64,000 nt of DNA, taken from an uncultured Brachyspira sp. Its GTDB lineage: Bacteria; Spirochaetota; Brachyspiria; Brachyspirales; Brachyspiraceae. Within the stretch, counting starts at the first letter, position 1, and each line of letters opens with the position of its first letter. Below, piece after piece: positions 8,051 to 16,353 of the stretch. Both the position numbers and the translations under genes were made by a program. The stretch lies in assembly GCF_910588665.1 (NCBI RefSeq), contig NZ_CAJUPR010000003.1, forward strand, positions 86,199-150,198. Reading direction: 5' to 3'. Below the pieces are notes generated by a model. The model was not told the origin of the DNA and made no database searches. It saw nothing but the letters and a program-made list of their open reading frames with translations.

Positions 8051-8078
8051 TAATAATTTTACGAATATATTCCGATAC
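8051..8078 (+). promoter_or_regulatory. Possible sigma28-like promoter
   Basis: TAAT (8051-8054), 16 nt, then TCCGATAC (8071-8078), which resembles the flagellar sigma28 -10 element GCCGATAA. It precedes the YjfB-like gene at 8107. The match is partial. Confidence 0.3.
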
Positions 8079-8106
8079 TATATACAAAAGTCTTTGGAGG
8101 TTTTAA

Positions 8107-8292
8107 ATGGGAGTTTATTCTATTTATTCATCTGAAATGTTTCCATTGACTAGACATATGACTTCTGCAGGATTAAATGTTTATAATTCTTCTGCTTATG
8201 TATCTGCAAAAGCAGTAAGTATTGTTACTCCTCAGGGCTCATCTGTACCTATAAACAACAATATTGGAAAGACTTTAGATGTATACGCTTAA
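8107..8292 (+). CDS. YjfB-like small protein (first of two)
   Basis: 61 residues with a strong GGAGG 6 nt before the ATG. Its C-terminal half aligns with the next small protein: S-I-x-(T)-P-Q-x2-S-x-P, then (I/V)-G-x2-L-x2-Y-A at the very end. That end pattern and the short length recall the YjfB family of putative motility proteins, so I call it a divergent member. There is no signal peptide or membrane segment. It has its own terminator and, possibly, a sigma28-like promoter. Function unknown. Confidence 0.7.
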   Translation: MGVYSIYSSEMFPLTRHMTSAGLNVYNSSAYVSAKAVSIVTPQGSSVPINNNIGKTLDVYA

Positions 8293-8298
8293 TTATCT

Positions 8299-8360
8299 AT
8301 TATGACCAATTAATGCATAAGATGATGAAAATCATTAAAACATAATTGGTCATAATTTTT
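8299..8360 (+). terminator. Terminator after first YjfB-like gene
   Basis: A perfect 14-bp stem, ATTATGACCAATTA (8299-8312) with TAATTGGTCATAAT (8343-8356), then TTTT. The loop holds a second small hairpin ATGAT-GAAA-ATCAT (8322-8335). Confidence 0.85.
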
Positions 8361-8521
8361 AATAAAAAAATACATTATGTAAACCATATTGTTATCATAC
8401 TATATTCTATAGTATTTATTTTTGATATTTTTTTATATTTTTCTTGATTTAATATCATATTCATTTATACTTATAAAGTAAATTAGTTATAAATTTATAA
8501 ATAAAAACGGAGGATAAAAAT

Positions 8522-8698
8522 ATGGATATTTCAGTTTATAATTCTTACTCTAAACAGGATATATCTTTAAGTATAATAAGAAATACATCAGATATGCAGG
8601 CTCAGGCTGTGGATAAAATAATGACAAGCATTCAGCCTCAAGCTGTATCTGCACCTATGAGACCTGGAGTAGGCGAAAGATTAAGTACTTATGCTTGA
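8522..8698 (+). CDS. YjfB-like putative motility protein (second of two)
   Basis: 58 residues with a clear CGGAGG 7-8 nt before the ATG. The sequence starts MDISVYNSYS, has a central region with QAQAVDKIM, and ends VGERLSTYA, the pattern of YjfB-like proteins (MDI start, Q-rich amphipathic helix, P-rich turn, G-x2-L/I end). The family is named as putative motility proteins and is common in flagellated bacteria; its biochemical role is not established. It is paralogous to the 61-residue protein just upstream and has its own strong terminator, so both appear to be separately transcribed single genes. Confidence 0.8.
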   Translation: MDISVYNSYSKQDISLSIIRNTSDMQAQAVDKIMTSIQPQAVSAPMRPGVGERLSTYA

Positions 8699-8718
8699 TT
8701 TAGGTAAATAATTTTTTT

Positions 8719-8752
8719 AAGGCCGCTAATTGTTTTATTAGCGGCTTTTTTT
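8719..8752 (+). terminator. Strong terminator after second YjfB-like gene
   Basis: GCCGCTAAT (8722-8730), a 6-nt loop and ATTAGCGGC (8737-8745), followed by a long T run. It is one of the most G+C-rich hairpins in the window. Confidence 0.95.
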
Positions 8753-8881
8753 ATTTTAAATATGCCCAATATAAGTTACTAAAAGTAACTTTTTTCTTTA
8801 ATAGTCAAATTATAAATTGTTTTTTTTAATAAAATTTTATTTATCATAAATAAATATACATAAGTATAAATGGAGTTTTTT

Positions 8882-9243
8882 ATGATGGATACAGAAGCAG
8901 TATTAAAAAATTTAGGTCAAAATATAAGAGAATTAAGAAAAAACAAAAAATGACAATATCCGAACTTGCAGAAAAATCTTTGCTGTCGGAAAAATATCTG
9001 CAGGGAGTAGAAGTGGGAAATAGGAATATATCAATTAAAAACCTGAATAAAATCTGTAAAGCTCTGGAAACATCTCCTGATATATTGCTTAATATGAGAC
9101 CTTATAATTTAAAAACATCTGAAGAGAAAATATTCGCAATATCTGAAAAACTGAAAAAATTTGAAGAAAATAAATTGGATCTTATAGGAAATATGATAGA
9201 TCATTTAAACGATATAATAAAAGAAGGTAAAAACAATAAATAA
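8882..9243 (+). CDS. XRE-family HTH regulator, reading frame interrupted at an A6 run
   Basis: Translation should start at ATG 8882 (or 8885), 6 nt after GGAG. It gives 23 residues including LGQNIRELRKNKK and then stops at TGA 8951-8953. A second frame starting at ATG 8950 continues MTISELAEKS, helices 2-4 of the HTH (SLLSEKYLQGVEVG) and a lysine-rich tail of about 40 residues. The two parts join into a standard Cro/C1 fold only if one A is added to the A6 run at 8945-8950. The ATGA overlap could also allow coupled translation, but the second part alone lacks HTH helix 1. Genuine frameshift, transcript slippage and sequence error are all possible. It is convergent with queH. Confidence 0.78.
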
Positions 9244-9254
9244 AATACATTCAA

Positions 9255-9797
9255 TTAATTTCTTATACTAAACTCACAGCCGCAGTAATTCTGTCTGTAA
9301 AGTCCCGCTTCATCAGCTATTATATTAGTTTTTTTAAATCCGTCTTTTTTTTTGAAATCAAAATGAAGATATTTTATAGGAAAATATTCCTGAGCTAATG
9401 AATTGCCTATAATTTCTATAATTTTGCTGTTTTTATGAGGACTTACGGTCATAACGGTTGCAACATACTCTGCATTAATAAATGAAGCATATTCAAAAGC
9501 CTTTTTAATTCTATGCTTAAAACATATACTGCATCTGGAGCCCTTTTCAGGTTCATTCTCAAAGCCTTTTATGTCATTATACCAATCTGAAACAGAATTG
9601 TTCTCTTCAGAAATATAGGTTTTTACTCCCAAACTATGAGCATATTTTATAAACTCGTCTCTTCTTCTTTCATATTCATATATGGGGTAAATATTAGGAT
9701 TATAAAAATAAAATATACTTTCATAATCTTCCAATATAGTATAAGGATAACTCATACAAACGGCGCAGCAGGTATGAACAACTAATTTAGATTTCAT
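9255..9797 (-). CDS. queH: Epoxyqueuosine reductase QueH
   Basis: QueH performs the last step of queuosine formation in tRNA, reducing epoxyqueuosine with an Fe-S cluster. The 180-residue protein has the family's paired cysteines in HTCCAVC (Cys10-Cys11), FYNPNIYP, the W-Y-x2-I segment, SRCSICFKHR, TVMTVSPHKNS and the C-terminal YCGC. The length is normal. A GGAG lies about 12 nt before the ATG, slightly far. No other queuosine gene is in the window. It is last in a minus-strand pair with the upstream lipoprotein gene, 19 nt apart. Confidence 0.92.
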   Translation of the reverse strand: MKSKLVVHTCCAVCMSYPYTILEDYESIFYFYNPNIYPIYEYERRRDEFIKYAHSLGVKTYISEENNSVSDWYNDIKGFENEPEKGSRCSICFKHRIKKAFEYASFINAEYVATVMTVSPHKNSKIIEIIGNSLAQEYFPIKYLHFDFKKKDGFKKTNIIADEAGLYRQNYCGCEFSIRN

Positions 9798-9816
9798 ATA
9801 AATAATTTACTCCGTA

Positions 9817-11055
9817 TTATCTTTTTACTGCTTTTAATGTGATAGTTTTATCATCAAATCCGCTGATTATAATTTGATATCCCATATTTTTTGCCTTAGC
9901 ATTAATATCCACTGCCAAATCTCTGCTGCTGCCTATATAGGTTACAACATATCTGGACGATTCGCCTGATATTCCTTTATTGTAAATATTTTTTAATCCT
10001 CCTATATTATGCTTCAGAGCCTCTTCAAAAACTATAGAATCATTAAAATCAAGACCATTAACATATATTGTATATTCCGCACCGTTTTGTACTTCGCTTT
10101 GCCATTTTTTTACTATCTGATTTATAAAATCTTCAGATATATAATCGGCTGATTTTATCAATGCAATGGAATGCGCATCTTTATCGCTTCCTCCAATCCC
10201 TCCGACCTGATGAGCAGCTCGGGCTATTGTGGTATAGTCAGATATATTAACGGCGGTAATAGCAACATCGCTTCTGTAGCTTTTCATAGCTGTTCCCTGT
10301 ATAGTTGTAAAAAAAGATGCATTTGCTTTTCCTATTACAGCTATTTGCGCTCCAGCAGCACTGCCTATTTTTTTTACGGAATCATAAGACTGCGAGCCTT
10401 TTATATCTTCATAGCTTATATTTTCTTTTCTCATAATATTATTCAAAGAAGAAGCGCTTACGAATTTAAAGCCTTTTTCACTCATATTTTTTTCTAATTC
10501 AACATTAAAAGATTCGCTTAATCCTCCCGTTTCATCGGTAACAAGCATAACTATAATAGGCATATTTTTTCTATCCATAAGTATTCCCATAGCCTGCAGA
10601 TTATCCTGAATCATATCAACGCCTACAGTTGCCTCTATTTTTGAATACCATACAGAACCCGATTTGGCTATATTAATAACTTTATATCCTGATATATACC
10701 CTGTAGTATTATCATATATTTTTGAACTTATGAGTTTATTATTTTCAACTAAAGTAGTTCCATTAACTATAGATCCTACCGCCTGTTCAACTGCATTTCT
10801 TTTAGCGCTTTCAATAGATCTCTCTATAGCATCCGCCTCGCCCCTTTTGTCTGCAGAAGCATAACCTTCGGCTGTTATCTTTGTAGTTTTTCCGCCTTTA
10901 AAATCAGGGTTTTTCCAATTATTAACTATTCCTATTTCTCCCGTATCCTCTCCAACATATACTCCGTCTGATGTATTTTTTGATACTGTAGCGCAGGATA
11001 TAAAAAATACGGATAAAAATATAAATAAATATAACTTATTCAAAATAAACTTCAT
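9817..11055 (-). CDS. Lipoprotein with LPP20/FlgT-like N-terminal domain
   Basis: 412 residues with a signal sequence and lipobox FISC (Cys21). Residues about 58-150 have an alanine-rich pattern (AEGYASADKRGEADA, then ESAKRNAVEQAVG) like the LPP20/FlgT N-terminal domain of envelope lipoproteins. The segment from about 165, with MPIIVMLVTDE and a later GAQIAVIGKANA, looks like the nucleotide-fold-like middle domain found after it in FlgT-type proteins. A link to the flagellar or outer envelope is plausible but only by resemblance. It is divergent from the lipoprotein gene at 11481 across a 425-nt region rich in inverted repeats. Confidence 0.7.
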   Translation of the reverse strand: MKFILNKLYLFIFLSVFFISCATVSKNTSDGVYVGEDTGEIGIVNNWKNPDFKGGKTTKITAEGYASADKRGEADAIERSIESAKRNAVEQAVGSIVNGTTLVENNKLISSKIYDNTTGYISGYKVINIAKSGSVWYSKIEATVGVDMIQDNLQAMGILMDRKNMPIIVMLVTDETGGLSESFNVELEKNMSEKGFKFVSASSLNNIMRKENISYEDIKGSQSYDSVKKIGSAAGAQIAVIGKANASFFTTIQGTAMKSYRSDVAITAVNISDYTTIARAAHQVGGIGGSDKDAHSIALIKSADYISEDFINQIVKKWQSEVQNGAEYTIYVNGLDFNDSIVFEEALKHNIGGLKNIYNKGISGESSRYVVTYIGSSRDLAVDINAKAKNMGYQIIISGFDDKTITLKAVKR

Positions 11056-11290
11056 ATTATCATAAACCTCTGCTGATTACTATACGATAAATTAATACTG
11101 TCTAATAAATATTATTAACATATATTTTATAATTAAAGCAATAATTTTTCAACATTACATAGATATTATGCAATTTTTTATTTAAAAGTTAAAGAAGGTA
11201 TTTCTTTATATGAAGCAAAAATAAAGAGCTTATTATCAGCAAAGCTCTTGAAATTATAAAATATATAATATTCTAAAAGATAATAAAATA

Positions 11291-11350
11291 TACGAACTAT
11301 ATATTGTTTATATATATTATTATACAATATATAGTTTGTATTTTTGTTTT
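11291..11350 (+). terminator. Long hairpin with T tract in divergent intergenic region
   Basis: A 17-bp stem with one G-U (11291-11307 with 11324-11340) and a 16-nt loop, followed by TTTTTGTTTT. It looks like a plus-strand terminator, but no gene precedes it on that strand within 1.5 kb. It may end a short leader or antisense transcript, or insulate the next promoter. Confidence 0.55.
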
Positions 11351-11375
11351 ATATGTATAGTAATACTATACATAT
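11351..11375. promoter_or_regulatory. 25-bp palindrome just upstream of a -35 box
   Basis: ATATGTATAGT (11351-11361), AAT, ACTATACATAT (11365-11375): perfect 11-bp arms. It sits 6 nt before the TTGACA of the promoter for the lipoprotein gene at 11481, the usual position for an activator or repressor site. Confidence 0.5.
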
Positions 11376-11381
11376 AATTAA

Positions 11382-11410
11382 TTGACAGCACTAAATGACA
11401 AAAATATTAA
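11382..11410 (+). promoter_or_regulatory. Sigma70 promoter for lipoprotein gene 11481
   Basis: Consensus TTGACA (11382-11387), 17 nt, TATTAA (11405-11410). It leaves a leader of about 60 nt. Confidence 0.65.
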
Positions 11411-11480
11411 ATAAACACAGTTTACTTATATTATTTATATAATACAATTAATACAAGAATATACTGCATTTTTTAGCATT

Positions 11481-12251
11481 ATGAAATTAAAATATTTAAT
11501 TCTGATAATCATTATATCTGTATTATTTCAATCCTGCAGAAAACTTTTTAATCCAAGATATTATTATAATAATGGAAAATCAAATAACACATTAATTGAA
11601 ATTAATAATAAAAAACAGATAAAATTAATATTCACATCATTGGAATTAAAAAATATAGACATTCAGTCTGCTGAAAGAAATATCGTTACTGGAAATACAG
11701 GACATTATGGGCAGCTGTTTAATTATGCTTTATTCGGTTATGATATAAAGTTAGATTTTTACAGTTCTTCAAACTCCATTCATTTTTTTAAATCATTAGC
11801 ATTTTTAAATCCTAAAAATATCTCAGAAGCATTAAAGGTAAATGTTTCTGATACGGAAAATATAAACATTGATGTTAAAGAATATTTATTAGGCTATGAC
11901 GATAAGATATTGATTTTAGTTAATATAACTAAATATGATCAAATAATTGGAGATTTATTAGAAGTTCATTATCCGTATGTGTACTGCGGGAATGATAAAA
12001 TAAAAATAGAATTAAGACATAACAGTTCTGATAATACTTTTGAATTGTTTTTGGTAACGGACGGATACAGAGATAGAATAATATCTAAGACAGAATTTTT
12101 ATCTGCAGATGCAGATAAAGAGGCTGAAATATTCATATTAATTGATGGTATGGACGGAGAGAATAATGAAAATAACTGCGGAGAAGGTCCGACAGGACTG
12201 AACAATACTATAGAGTTAAAAATAAAGTTTATATTTCAGAACATAGTATAA
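11481..12251 (+). CDS. Hypothetical lipoprotein
   Basis: 256 residues with signal sequence MKLKYLILIIIISVLFQSC, lipobox FQSC and Cys19 as the expected lipidation site. The rest has a beta-rich look with many short hydrophobic strands and a D/N/G-rich segment near the end (residues about 218-243). No family recognised. It stands alone behind a good promoter and a 25-bp palindrome, so expression may be controlled. The ribosome-binding site is poor. Confidence 0.75.
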   Translation: MKLKYLILIIIISVLFQSCRKLFNPRYYYNNGKSNNTLIEINNKKQIKLIFTSLELKNIDIQSAERNIVTGNTGHYGQLFNYALFGYDIKLDFYSSSNSIHFFKSLAFLNPKNISEALKVNVSDTENINIDVKEYLLGYDDKILILVNITKYDQIIGDLLEVHYPYVYCGNDKIKIELRHNSSDNTFELFLVTDGYRDRIISKTEFLSADADKEAEIFILIDGMDGENNENNCGEGPTGLNNTIELKIKFIFQNIV

Positions 12252-12365
12252 ATATTTTTTATATAAGATTTATCATAATGGGATATTTTTTATTTTATTA
12301 AATATCTCTCTTGTAAAGAATATAATTTATAGAAAATATACCAAATTATATATATATTTAAAATA

Positions 12366-12393
12366 TTGATTTTTTATATTCTTAAATTATAAT
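12366..12393 (+). promoter_or_regulatory. Promoter for exbB
   Basis: TTGATT (12366-12371), 16 nt, TATAAT (12388-12393). It lies 38 nt before the chosen ATG. Confidence 0.55.
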
Positions 12394-12430
12394 ATTAAAT
12401 CATAAAAATTGCTGGCAAAGGTTTTTGTAT

Positions 12431-13051
12431 ATGGATAATATATTAAGTTCTGAGAATCTGCTTAATTCAGCTATGACGGTTTGCTGGATAGGCTTGATTA
12501 TATCTTCAATATCGGCTTTAACTATAATAATAGATAGATTTATATATTTTACTAGAATAAAATCACAGGATAATTCTCTTGCGCCGAAATTAATTTCATT
12601 AGTTAAGGATAAGGAAATAAAAGCGGCTATTGCATTATGCGAATCTTCAAAATCTCCTTTATCAAATATTATAATATCAGGACTTAAGAATATTAATTCG
12701 CATAAAGAGTTTATGCAAAGCGCATCCAATAATGAACTTCCGAAACTTGAGAAATTTATCTCTGCTCTTTCCACAATTTCTACTATAGCACCTCTTTTCG
12801 GACTTTTAGGAACTATACTTGGTATGATACAGTCTTTTGCTGTTATATCGGCAGTCGGAAGCGGAAAGCCAGCCGCTTTGGCTTCAGGTATTTCAAATGC
12901 TTTGCTTACAACTGCAGCAGGACTTATTATTGCCATACCTGCAGTTATTTTTTATAATTATTTTGTAAATACCATTAATTCAAGAATACTTTTTATGGAA
13001 AACCTTTCAAATGAAATATCAGATATTATTAAATCAGATAATAAAATATAA
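12431..13051 (+). CDS. exbB: ExbB/TolQ/MotA-family proton channel protein
   Basis: 206 residues with three membrane segments (about 17-38, 117-138 and 158-178) in the ExbB/TolQ layout. The conserved region is IAPLFGLLGTILGMIQSF followed by the GISNALLTTAAGLIIAIPA helix. With ExbD and TonB, ExbB powers uptake through outer-membrane receptors. ATG 12431 is chosen because AAAGG sits 9 nt upstream; a TTG at 12425 is too close. No exbD or tonB follows, and the next gene is a B12-type binding protein with its own promoter. The role with the BtuB-like receptor is inferred from context. Confidence 0.85.
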   Translation: MDNILSSENLLNSAMTVCWIGLIISSISALTIIIDRFIYFTRIKSQDNSLAPKLISLVKDKEIKAAIALCESSKSPLSNIIISGLKNINSHKEFMQSASNNELPKLEKFISALSTISTIAPLFGLLGTILGMIQSFAVISAVGSGKPAALASGISNALLTTAAGLIIAIPAVIFYNYFVNTINSRILFMENLSNEISDIIKSDNKI

Positions 13052-13120
13052 TTTTTTTATTTAAAAAGTTATCAGATTTGGAATTTAGTTTGCGTAATAT
13101 TAAAAATTTTTATTATTTAA

Positions 13121-13148
13121 TTGACAATATAAATTTTAACTTTATAAT
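13121..13148 (+). promoter_or_regulatory. Promoter for btuF-btuC-btuD
   Basis: TTGACA (13121-13126), 16 nt, TATAAT (13143-13148): both boxes are perfect. Transcription would begin near 13155, which excludes an ATG at 13160 as a normally led start and supports ATG 13217. Confidence 0.75.
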
Positions 13149-13216
13149 TATTTTGTTGAATGTTTATATTATTTATTGATGTAGAATTAATTTTTAAAGA
13201 AGTTTTATATTTATTT

Positions 13217-14158
13217 ATGAAAAATATTGAATTGTATATATTGCTGATTTATATTATTTTATTTTTATTTTCCTGCAGTAACTTTAAATCTGATAAGGAA
13301 AATAATTCAATTTATGATCGAGCAGGAAATAGTATAATTTTTCCAAGCAAGATAGAAAATATAGCCTCTTTATCTCCTTCTGCTTCCGATATTATATTGG
13401 CTTTAGGGTTGGCTGATAAAATAACTGCTTTAGATTCAGTTTCCAAAGATATTCTTCAAACCAATAATATAGATGTGTCGGATAAAATAATTTTTGATAT
13501 GTTAAATCCCGATTCTGAAAAGATGATGCATATTAATCCCGATATTTTATTTGTTAATAATTTCAGCGTATTTTCAGGTAAAAATTCTTTAGATTCTATA
13601 AAAGACTTTGGAATATGCATTGCCGTTATACCGAACAGCGATACAATAAAATCAATAGAAGAAGATATATATTTTATAGGATATGTTTTAAATAAAAATA
13701 ATGAGGCTTCAAATATAGTAAATATGATGAATTCAAACATAGAAAAAATAAAATCTGTAGGAAATACAATAACCAATAGGAAAAAAGTATATTTTGAAAT
13801 AGCAGCTTTGCCAAATTTGTATACATTCGGTGCAAATGTTTATTTAGATGACATGATTAATATTATAGGAGCAATTAATATATTTTCAAATAGAAATAAT
13901 TGGATAACAGCATCTGAAGAAAATGTACTGTTTTCAAATCCAGATATTATATTTACAAGCGTTCAATATATAAATAACCCTGAAAAAGAAATATTAAGCC
14001 GTAAATATTGGAAAAATATAAATGCTTTAAAAAATAATAATGTACATTATATAGCATCAAGTTCGCTTCCTACTCATAATATTATATATGCTTTGTTTGA
14101 TATGGCTAAATATGTTTATCCCGATGAATATAAAGATATTTATATGATTGGGAATTAA
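13217..14158 (+). CDS. btuF: BtuF-type substrate-binding lipoprotein (probable cobalamin)
   Basis: 313 residues. The signal peptide ends in lipobox FLFSC (Cys20). A helical-backbone binding-protein fold of the BtuF/FhuD/FecB class follows, with IENIASLSPSASDIILALG near the start and GANVYLDDMINIIGAINIF and NPDIIFTS in the second lobe. A longer frame begins at 13160 but would leave almost no leader after the promoter. It is first in btuF-btuC-btuD. Motifs alone do not separate B12 from iron-siderophore binding. B12 is favoured because the receptor operon close by is under a cobalamin riboswitch and a eutA relic lies between. Confidence 0.85.
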   Translation: MKNIELYILLIYIILFLFSCSNFKSDKENNSIYDRAGNSIIFPSKIENIASLSPSASDIILALGLADKITALDSVSKDILQTNNIDVSDKIIFDMLNPDSEKMMHINPDILFVNNFSVFSGKNSLDSIKDFGICIAVIPNSDTIKSIEEDIYFIGYVLNKNNEASNIVNMMNSNIEKIKSVGNTITNRKKVYFEIAALPNLYTFGANVYLDDMINIIGAINIFSNRNNWITASEENVLFSNPDIIFTSVQYINNPEKEILSRKYWKNINALKNNNVHYIASSSLPTHNIIYALFDMAKYVYPDEYKDIYMIGN

Positions 14159-14167
14159 TTATAAATA

Positions 14168-15175
14168 ATGATAAAAAAAATAATTATAATTCTAATATTG
14201 GTTTTTATTTCAACTGTATTATCGGTATGCATAGGCAGCATATTCATATCCCCTAAAGAAATAATATATATATTTGTTTATAAAATTTTTAATATAGAAC
14301 TCATAAATATAGATAAAATAAATTCAGATATTATAAGCATCAGATTTAAGCATTCTGTATTATCATTATTTGCGGGAGCTTCTCTGTCAATGACTGGAGC
14401 AGTAATACAGTCTGTATTAAGGAATCCTCTAGCTTCTGCATATAATTTAGGCATATCATCTGGTGCAGGGCTTGGAGCATCTTTATTAATAGTAATGCAG
14501 CTGTCTTTTAATAGGTATTTTTTTATAGGAATATCTATACTGTTTGCATTTATTACCATATTGCTTATACTTTTTATATCAGATAAGATAGATAAATATA
14601 CAAGCAATAATTCCATAATACTTGCAGGCATAGTTATATCATTATTTTTAAGTTCTGTTATGAGTTTTTTATCTTATATGTTTCCTAAATATTCAAATCA
14701 GATAATACTTTGGCAATTAGGAAGTTTGTCTGTAAGAAATAAATTAGATATTCTTATAATTATTTTTATAACTTTAATATTTTTATTAATCCTTATGAAA
14801 TATTCAAATGTTCTTGATATAATGACTTTTGGAGATGATGCAAGTTTATCGCTTGGAGTTGATGTTAAGAATATGAGAATATTTTTTATATTAATATCTT
14901 CATTTATAACGGCAGTTTTGACGGCATTTACAGGTATAATAGGCTTTGTGGATTTAGTATCTCCTCATATAGCCAGAAAAATATTCGGCGCTAAGCATAC
15001 AGTGGTTTTGCCTATGTCAGCTTTGATAGGAGGACTTATCTTGAATGTTTCAGATATATTTTCAAGGATTATAGTTTCAGGTTCTAACATACCTATAGGA
15101 ATAGTTACCGCTGTTATAGGTGCTCCGTTCTTCTTATATTTATTTATGTCAGGCGGCAGTGTAAAAAGAATATAA
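14168..15175 (+). CDS. btuC: BtuC/FecCD-type ABC transporter permease
   Basis: 335 residues with about ten hydrophobic segments and the family signatures SIRFKHSVLSLFAGASLSMTGA-like N-terminal region (residues about 56-78), QSVLRNPLASAYNLGISSGAG, TGIIGFVDLVSPHIARKIFG and a C-terminal GAPFFLYL. This permease forms a homodimer that passes cobalamin, haem or siderophore complexes across the inner membrane. It starts 9 nt after btuF and ends 23 nt before btuD. Substrate assignment follows the binding protein and context. Confidence 0.9.
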   Translation: MIKKIIIILILVFISTVLSVCIGSIFISPKEIIYIFVYKIFNIELINIDKINSDIISIRFKHSVLSLFAGASLSMTGAVIQSVLRNPLASAYNLGISSGAGLGASLLIVMQLSFNRYFFIGISILFAFITILLILFISDKIDKYTSNNSIILAGIVISLFLSSVMSFLSYMFPKYSNQIILWQLGSLSVRNKLDILIIIFITLIFLLILMKYSNVLDIMTFGDDASLSLGVDVKNMRIFFILISSFITAVLTAFTGIIGFVDLVSPHIARKIFGAKHTVVLPMSALIGGLILNVSDIFSRIIVSGSNIPIGIVTAVIGAPFFLYLFMSGGSVKRI

Positions 15176-15198
15176 TTTTCTAAGGAATATAATTTTTT

Positions 15199-15972
15199 AT
15201 GAATAATGCGTATAAAATGATTGAAGTTAAAGGGCTTTCTATTGATTATTATAATGAAAAATATGTATTAAAAGATATATCTTTTGAAGTATTAAAAAAT
15301 GAAAGCTTATGCATCATAGGACCGAACGGATGCGGTAAGAGTACTTTGCTTAAATCTTTATGCAGAATAGTAGATTTTAAGGGCGATATACTTATTAACA
15401 ATGAAAATATAAGAAAAATTGACGCTTATAAAACTATAGCCTTAATGAGTCAAATGTCGGCAATATATTTCGGTTACAGCGTTTATGATACTGTAATGAT
15501 GGGCAGATATTTTAATTATAAGGATAAATTATTATCTATGCCGAGCAGAGAGGATAAAGATTTTGTAATTTATTATATGGATAAGCTTAAAATAATGCAT
15601 CTTAAAGATAAAATTATAACAGAACTTTCAGGAGGGGAGCTTCAAAGAGTTTTTTTGGCAAGAACTTTAGTACAGAATCCGAGCATTATATTAATGGATG
15701 AGCCTACTAATCATTTAGATTTGAATAGTCAGATAGAGTTGATTTATAATTTAAAAGATTGGGTTCAAAACGGAAGCAGATGCATAATTTCCGTACTGCA
15801 TGATATAAATTCGGTATTCAATTTTGCAGATAAGCTTCTTATATTAAAGAACGGAAGTTTAGAATATTTTGGCTCTATTAAAAATTTTGATATTTCTTTA
15901 TTGAACAGAGTATATGATATAGATGTTGCAGGGTATATGAGCAAATCATTTCAGAAATGGAGTATTTTTTAA
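15199..15972 (+). CDS. btuD: BtuD/FecE-type ABC transporter ATPase
   Basis: 257 residues with Walker A GPNGCGKST (about 48-56), Q-loop LMSQMSA, signature LSGGELQRVFLART, Walker B IILMDEPTNHLD and switch H (VLHDIN). The set is typical of the iron/B12 importer ATPases. It is the last gene of btuFCD and is followed by a weak hairpin and the opposite-strand eutA relic. Confidence 0.92.
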   Translation: MNNAYKMIEVKGLSIDYYNEKYVLKDISFEVLKNESLCIIGPNGCGKSTLLKSLCRIVDFKGDILINNENIRKIDAYKTIALMSQMSAIYFGYSVYDTVMMGRYFNYKDKLLSMPSREDKDFVIYYMDKLKIMHLKDKIITELSGGELQRVFLARTLVQNPSIILMDEPTNHLDLNSQIELIYNLKDWVQNGSRCIISVLHDINSVFNFADKLLILKNGSLEYFGSIKNFDISLLNRVYDIDVAGYMSKSFQKWSIF

Positions 15973-15985
15973 AATTATAAAATAC

Positions 15986-16016
15986 TGATTTATATTTTTA
16001 TAATAAATCATTAATT
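15986..16016 (+). terminator. Weak terminator after btuD
   Basis: TGATTTAT (15986-15993) pairs with ATAAATCA (16003-16010) around a 9-nt loop, followed by TTAATTTTT. All A+T except one pair, so only suggestive. Confidence 0.4.
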
Positions 16017-16020
16017 TTTA

Positions 16021-16317
16021 TTATAATTTATCTATACATGCTGTAATTATTAGAGTTCCAGTCTGCACAGATTTTTTATCTGTTTGTACATAATTATATA
16101 CATTTTCTATTATTTTCATTAAAGATTATACATCTATATCGCTTTATGATAATATAGGGGGTGAAAATACCTTGCTTCTGTATATTATATTTTTATCTAT
16201 AACTTTTATTATAGGCGCCCTTGATATGCCTGATAGGTTTTGAATTGTTAGTTTGCTGAATATTATATTTGTTGTGGTTGTACCTATATCTATTCCAACG
16301 CTTAATATATTATACAT
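16021..16317 (-). pseudogene. eutA: eutA relic (N-terminal fragment with two stop codons)
   Basis: Reading down from ATG 16317 in one frame gives 98 codons that match the N-terminus of EutA, the reactivator of the B12-dependent ethanolamine ammonia-lyase. ILSVGIDIGTTTT (codons 4-16) is the actin-like ATP motif. It is followed by IIFSKLTIQN, a YRS segment with PP, then SLMKII and VQTGTLIIT (84-92). TAA codons break it at 58 and 64. It ends at TAA 99, just where the GES/GET motif should follow, so about four fifths of the gene is gone. It lies directly downstream of the BtuB-like receptor gene. No other eut gene is in the window. Confidence 0.85.
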
Positions 16318-16353
16318 AATTTTTATATGTTTTATTAATGTTTTTTTAATAAA

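Noticed and set aside
12400..12936. 178-codon frame on the minus strand
   Set aside because: It is antisense to exbB, whose membrane segments and family motifs are clear.
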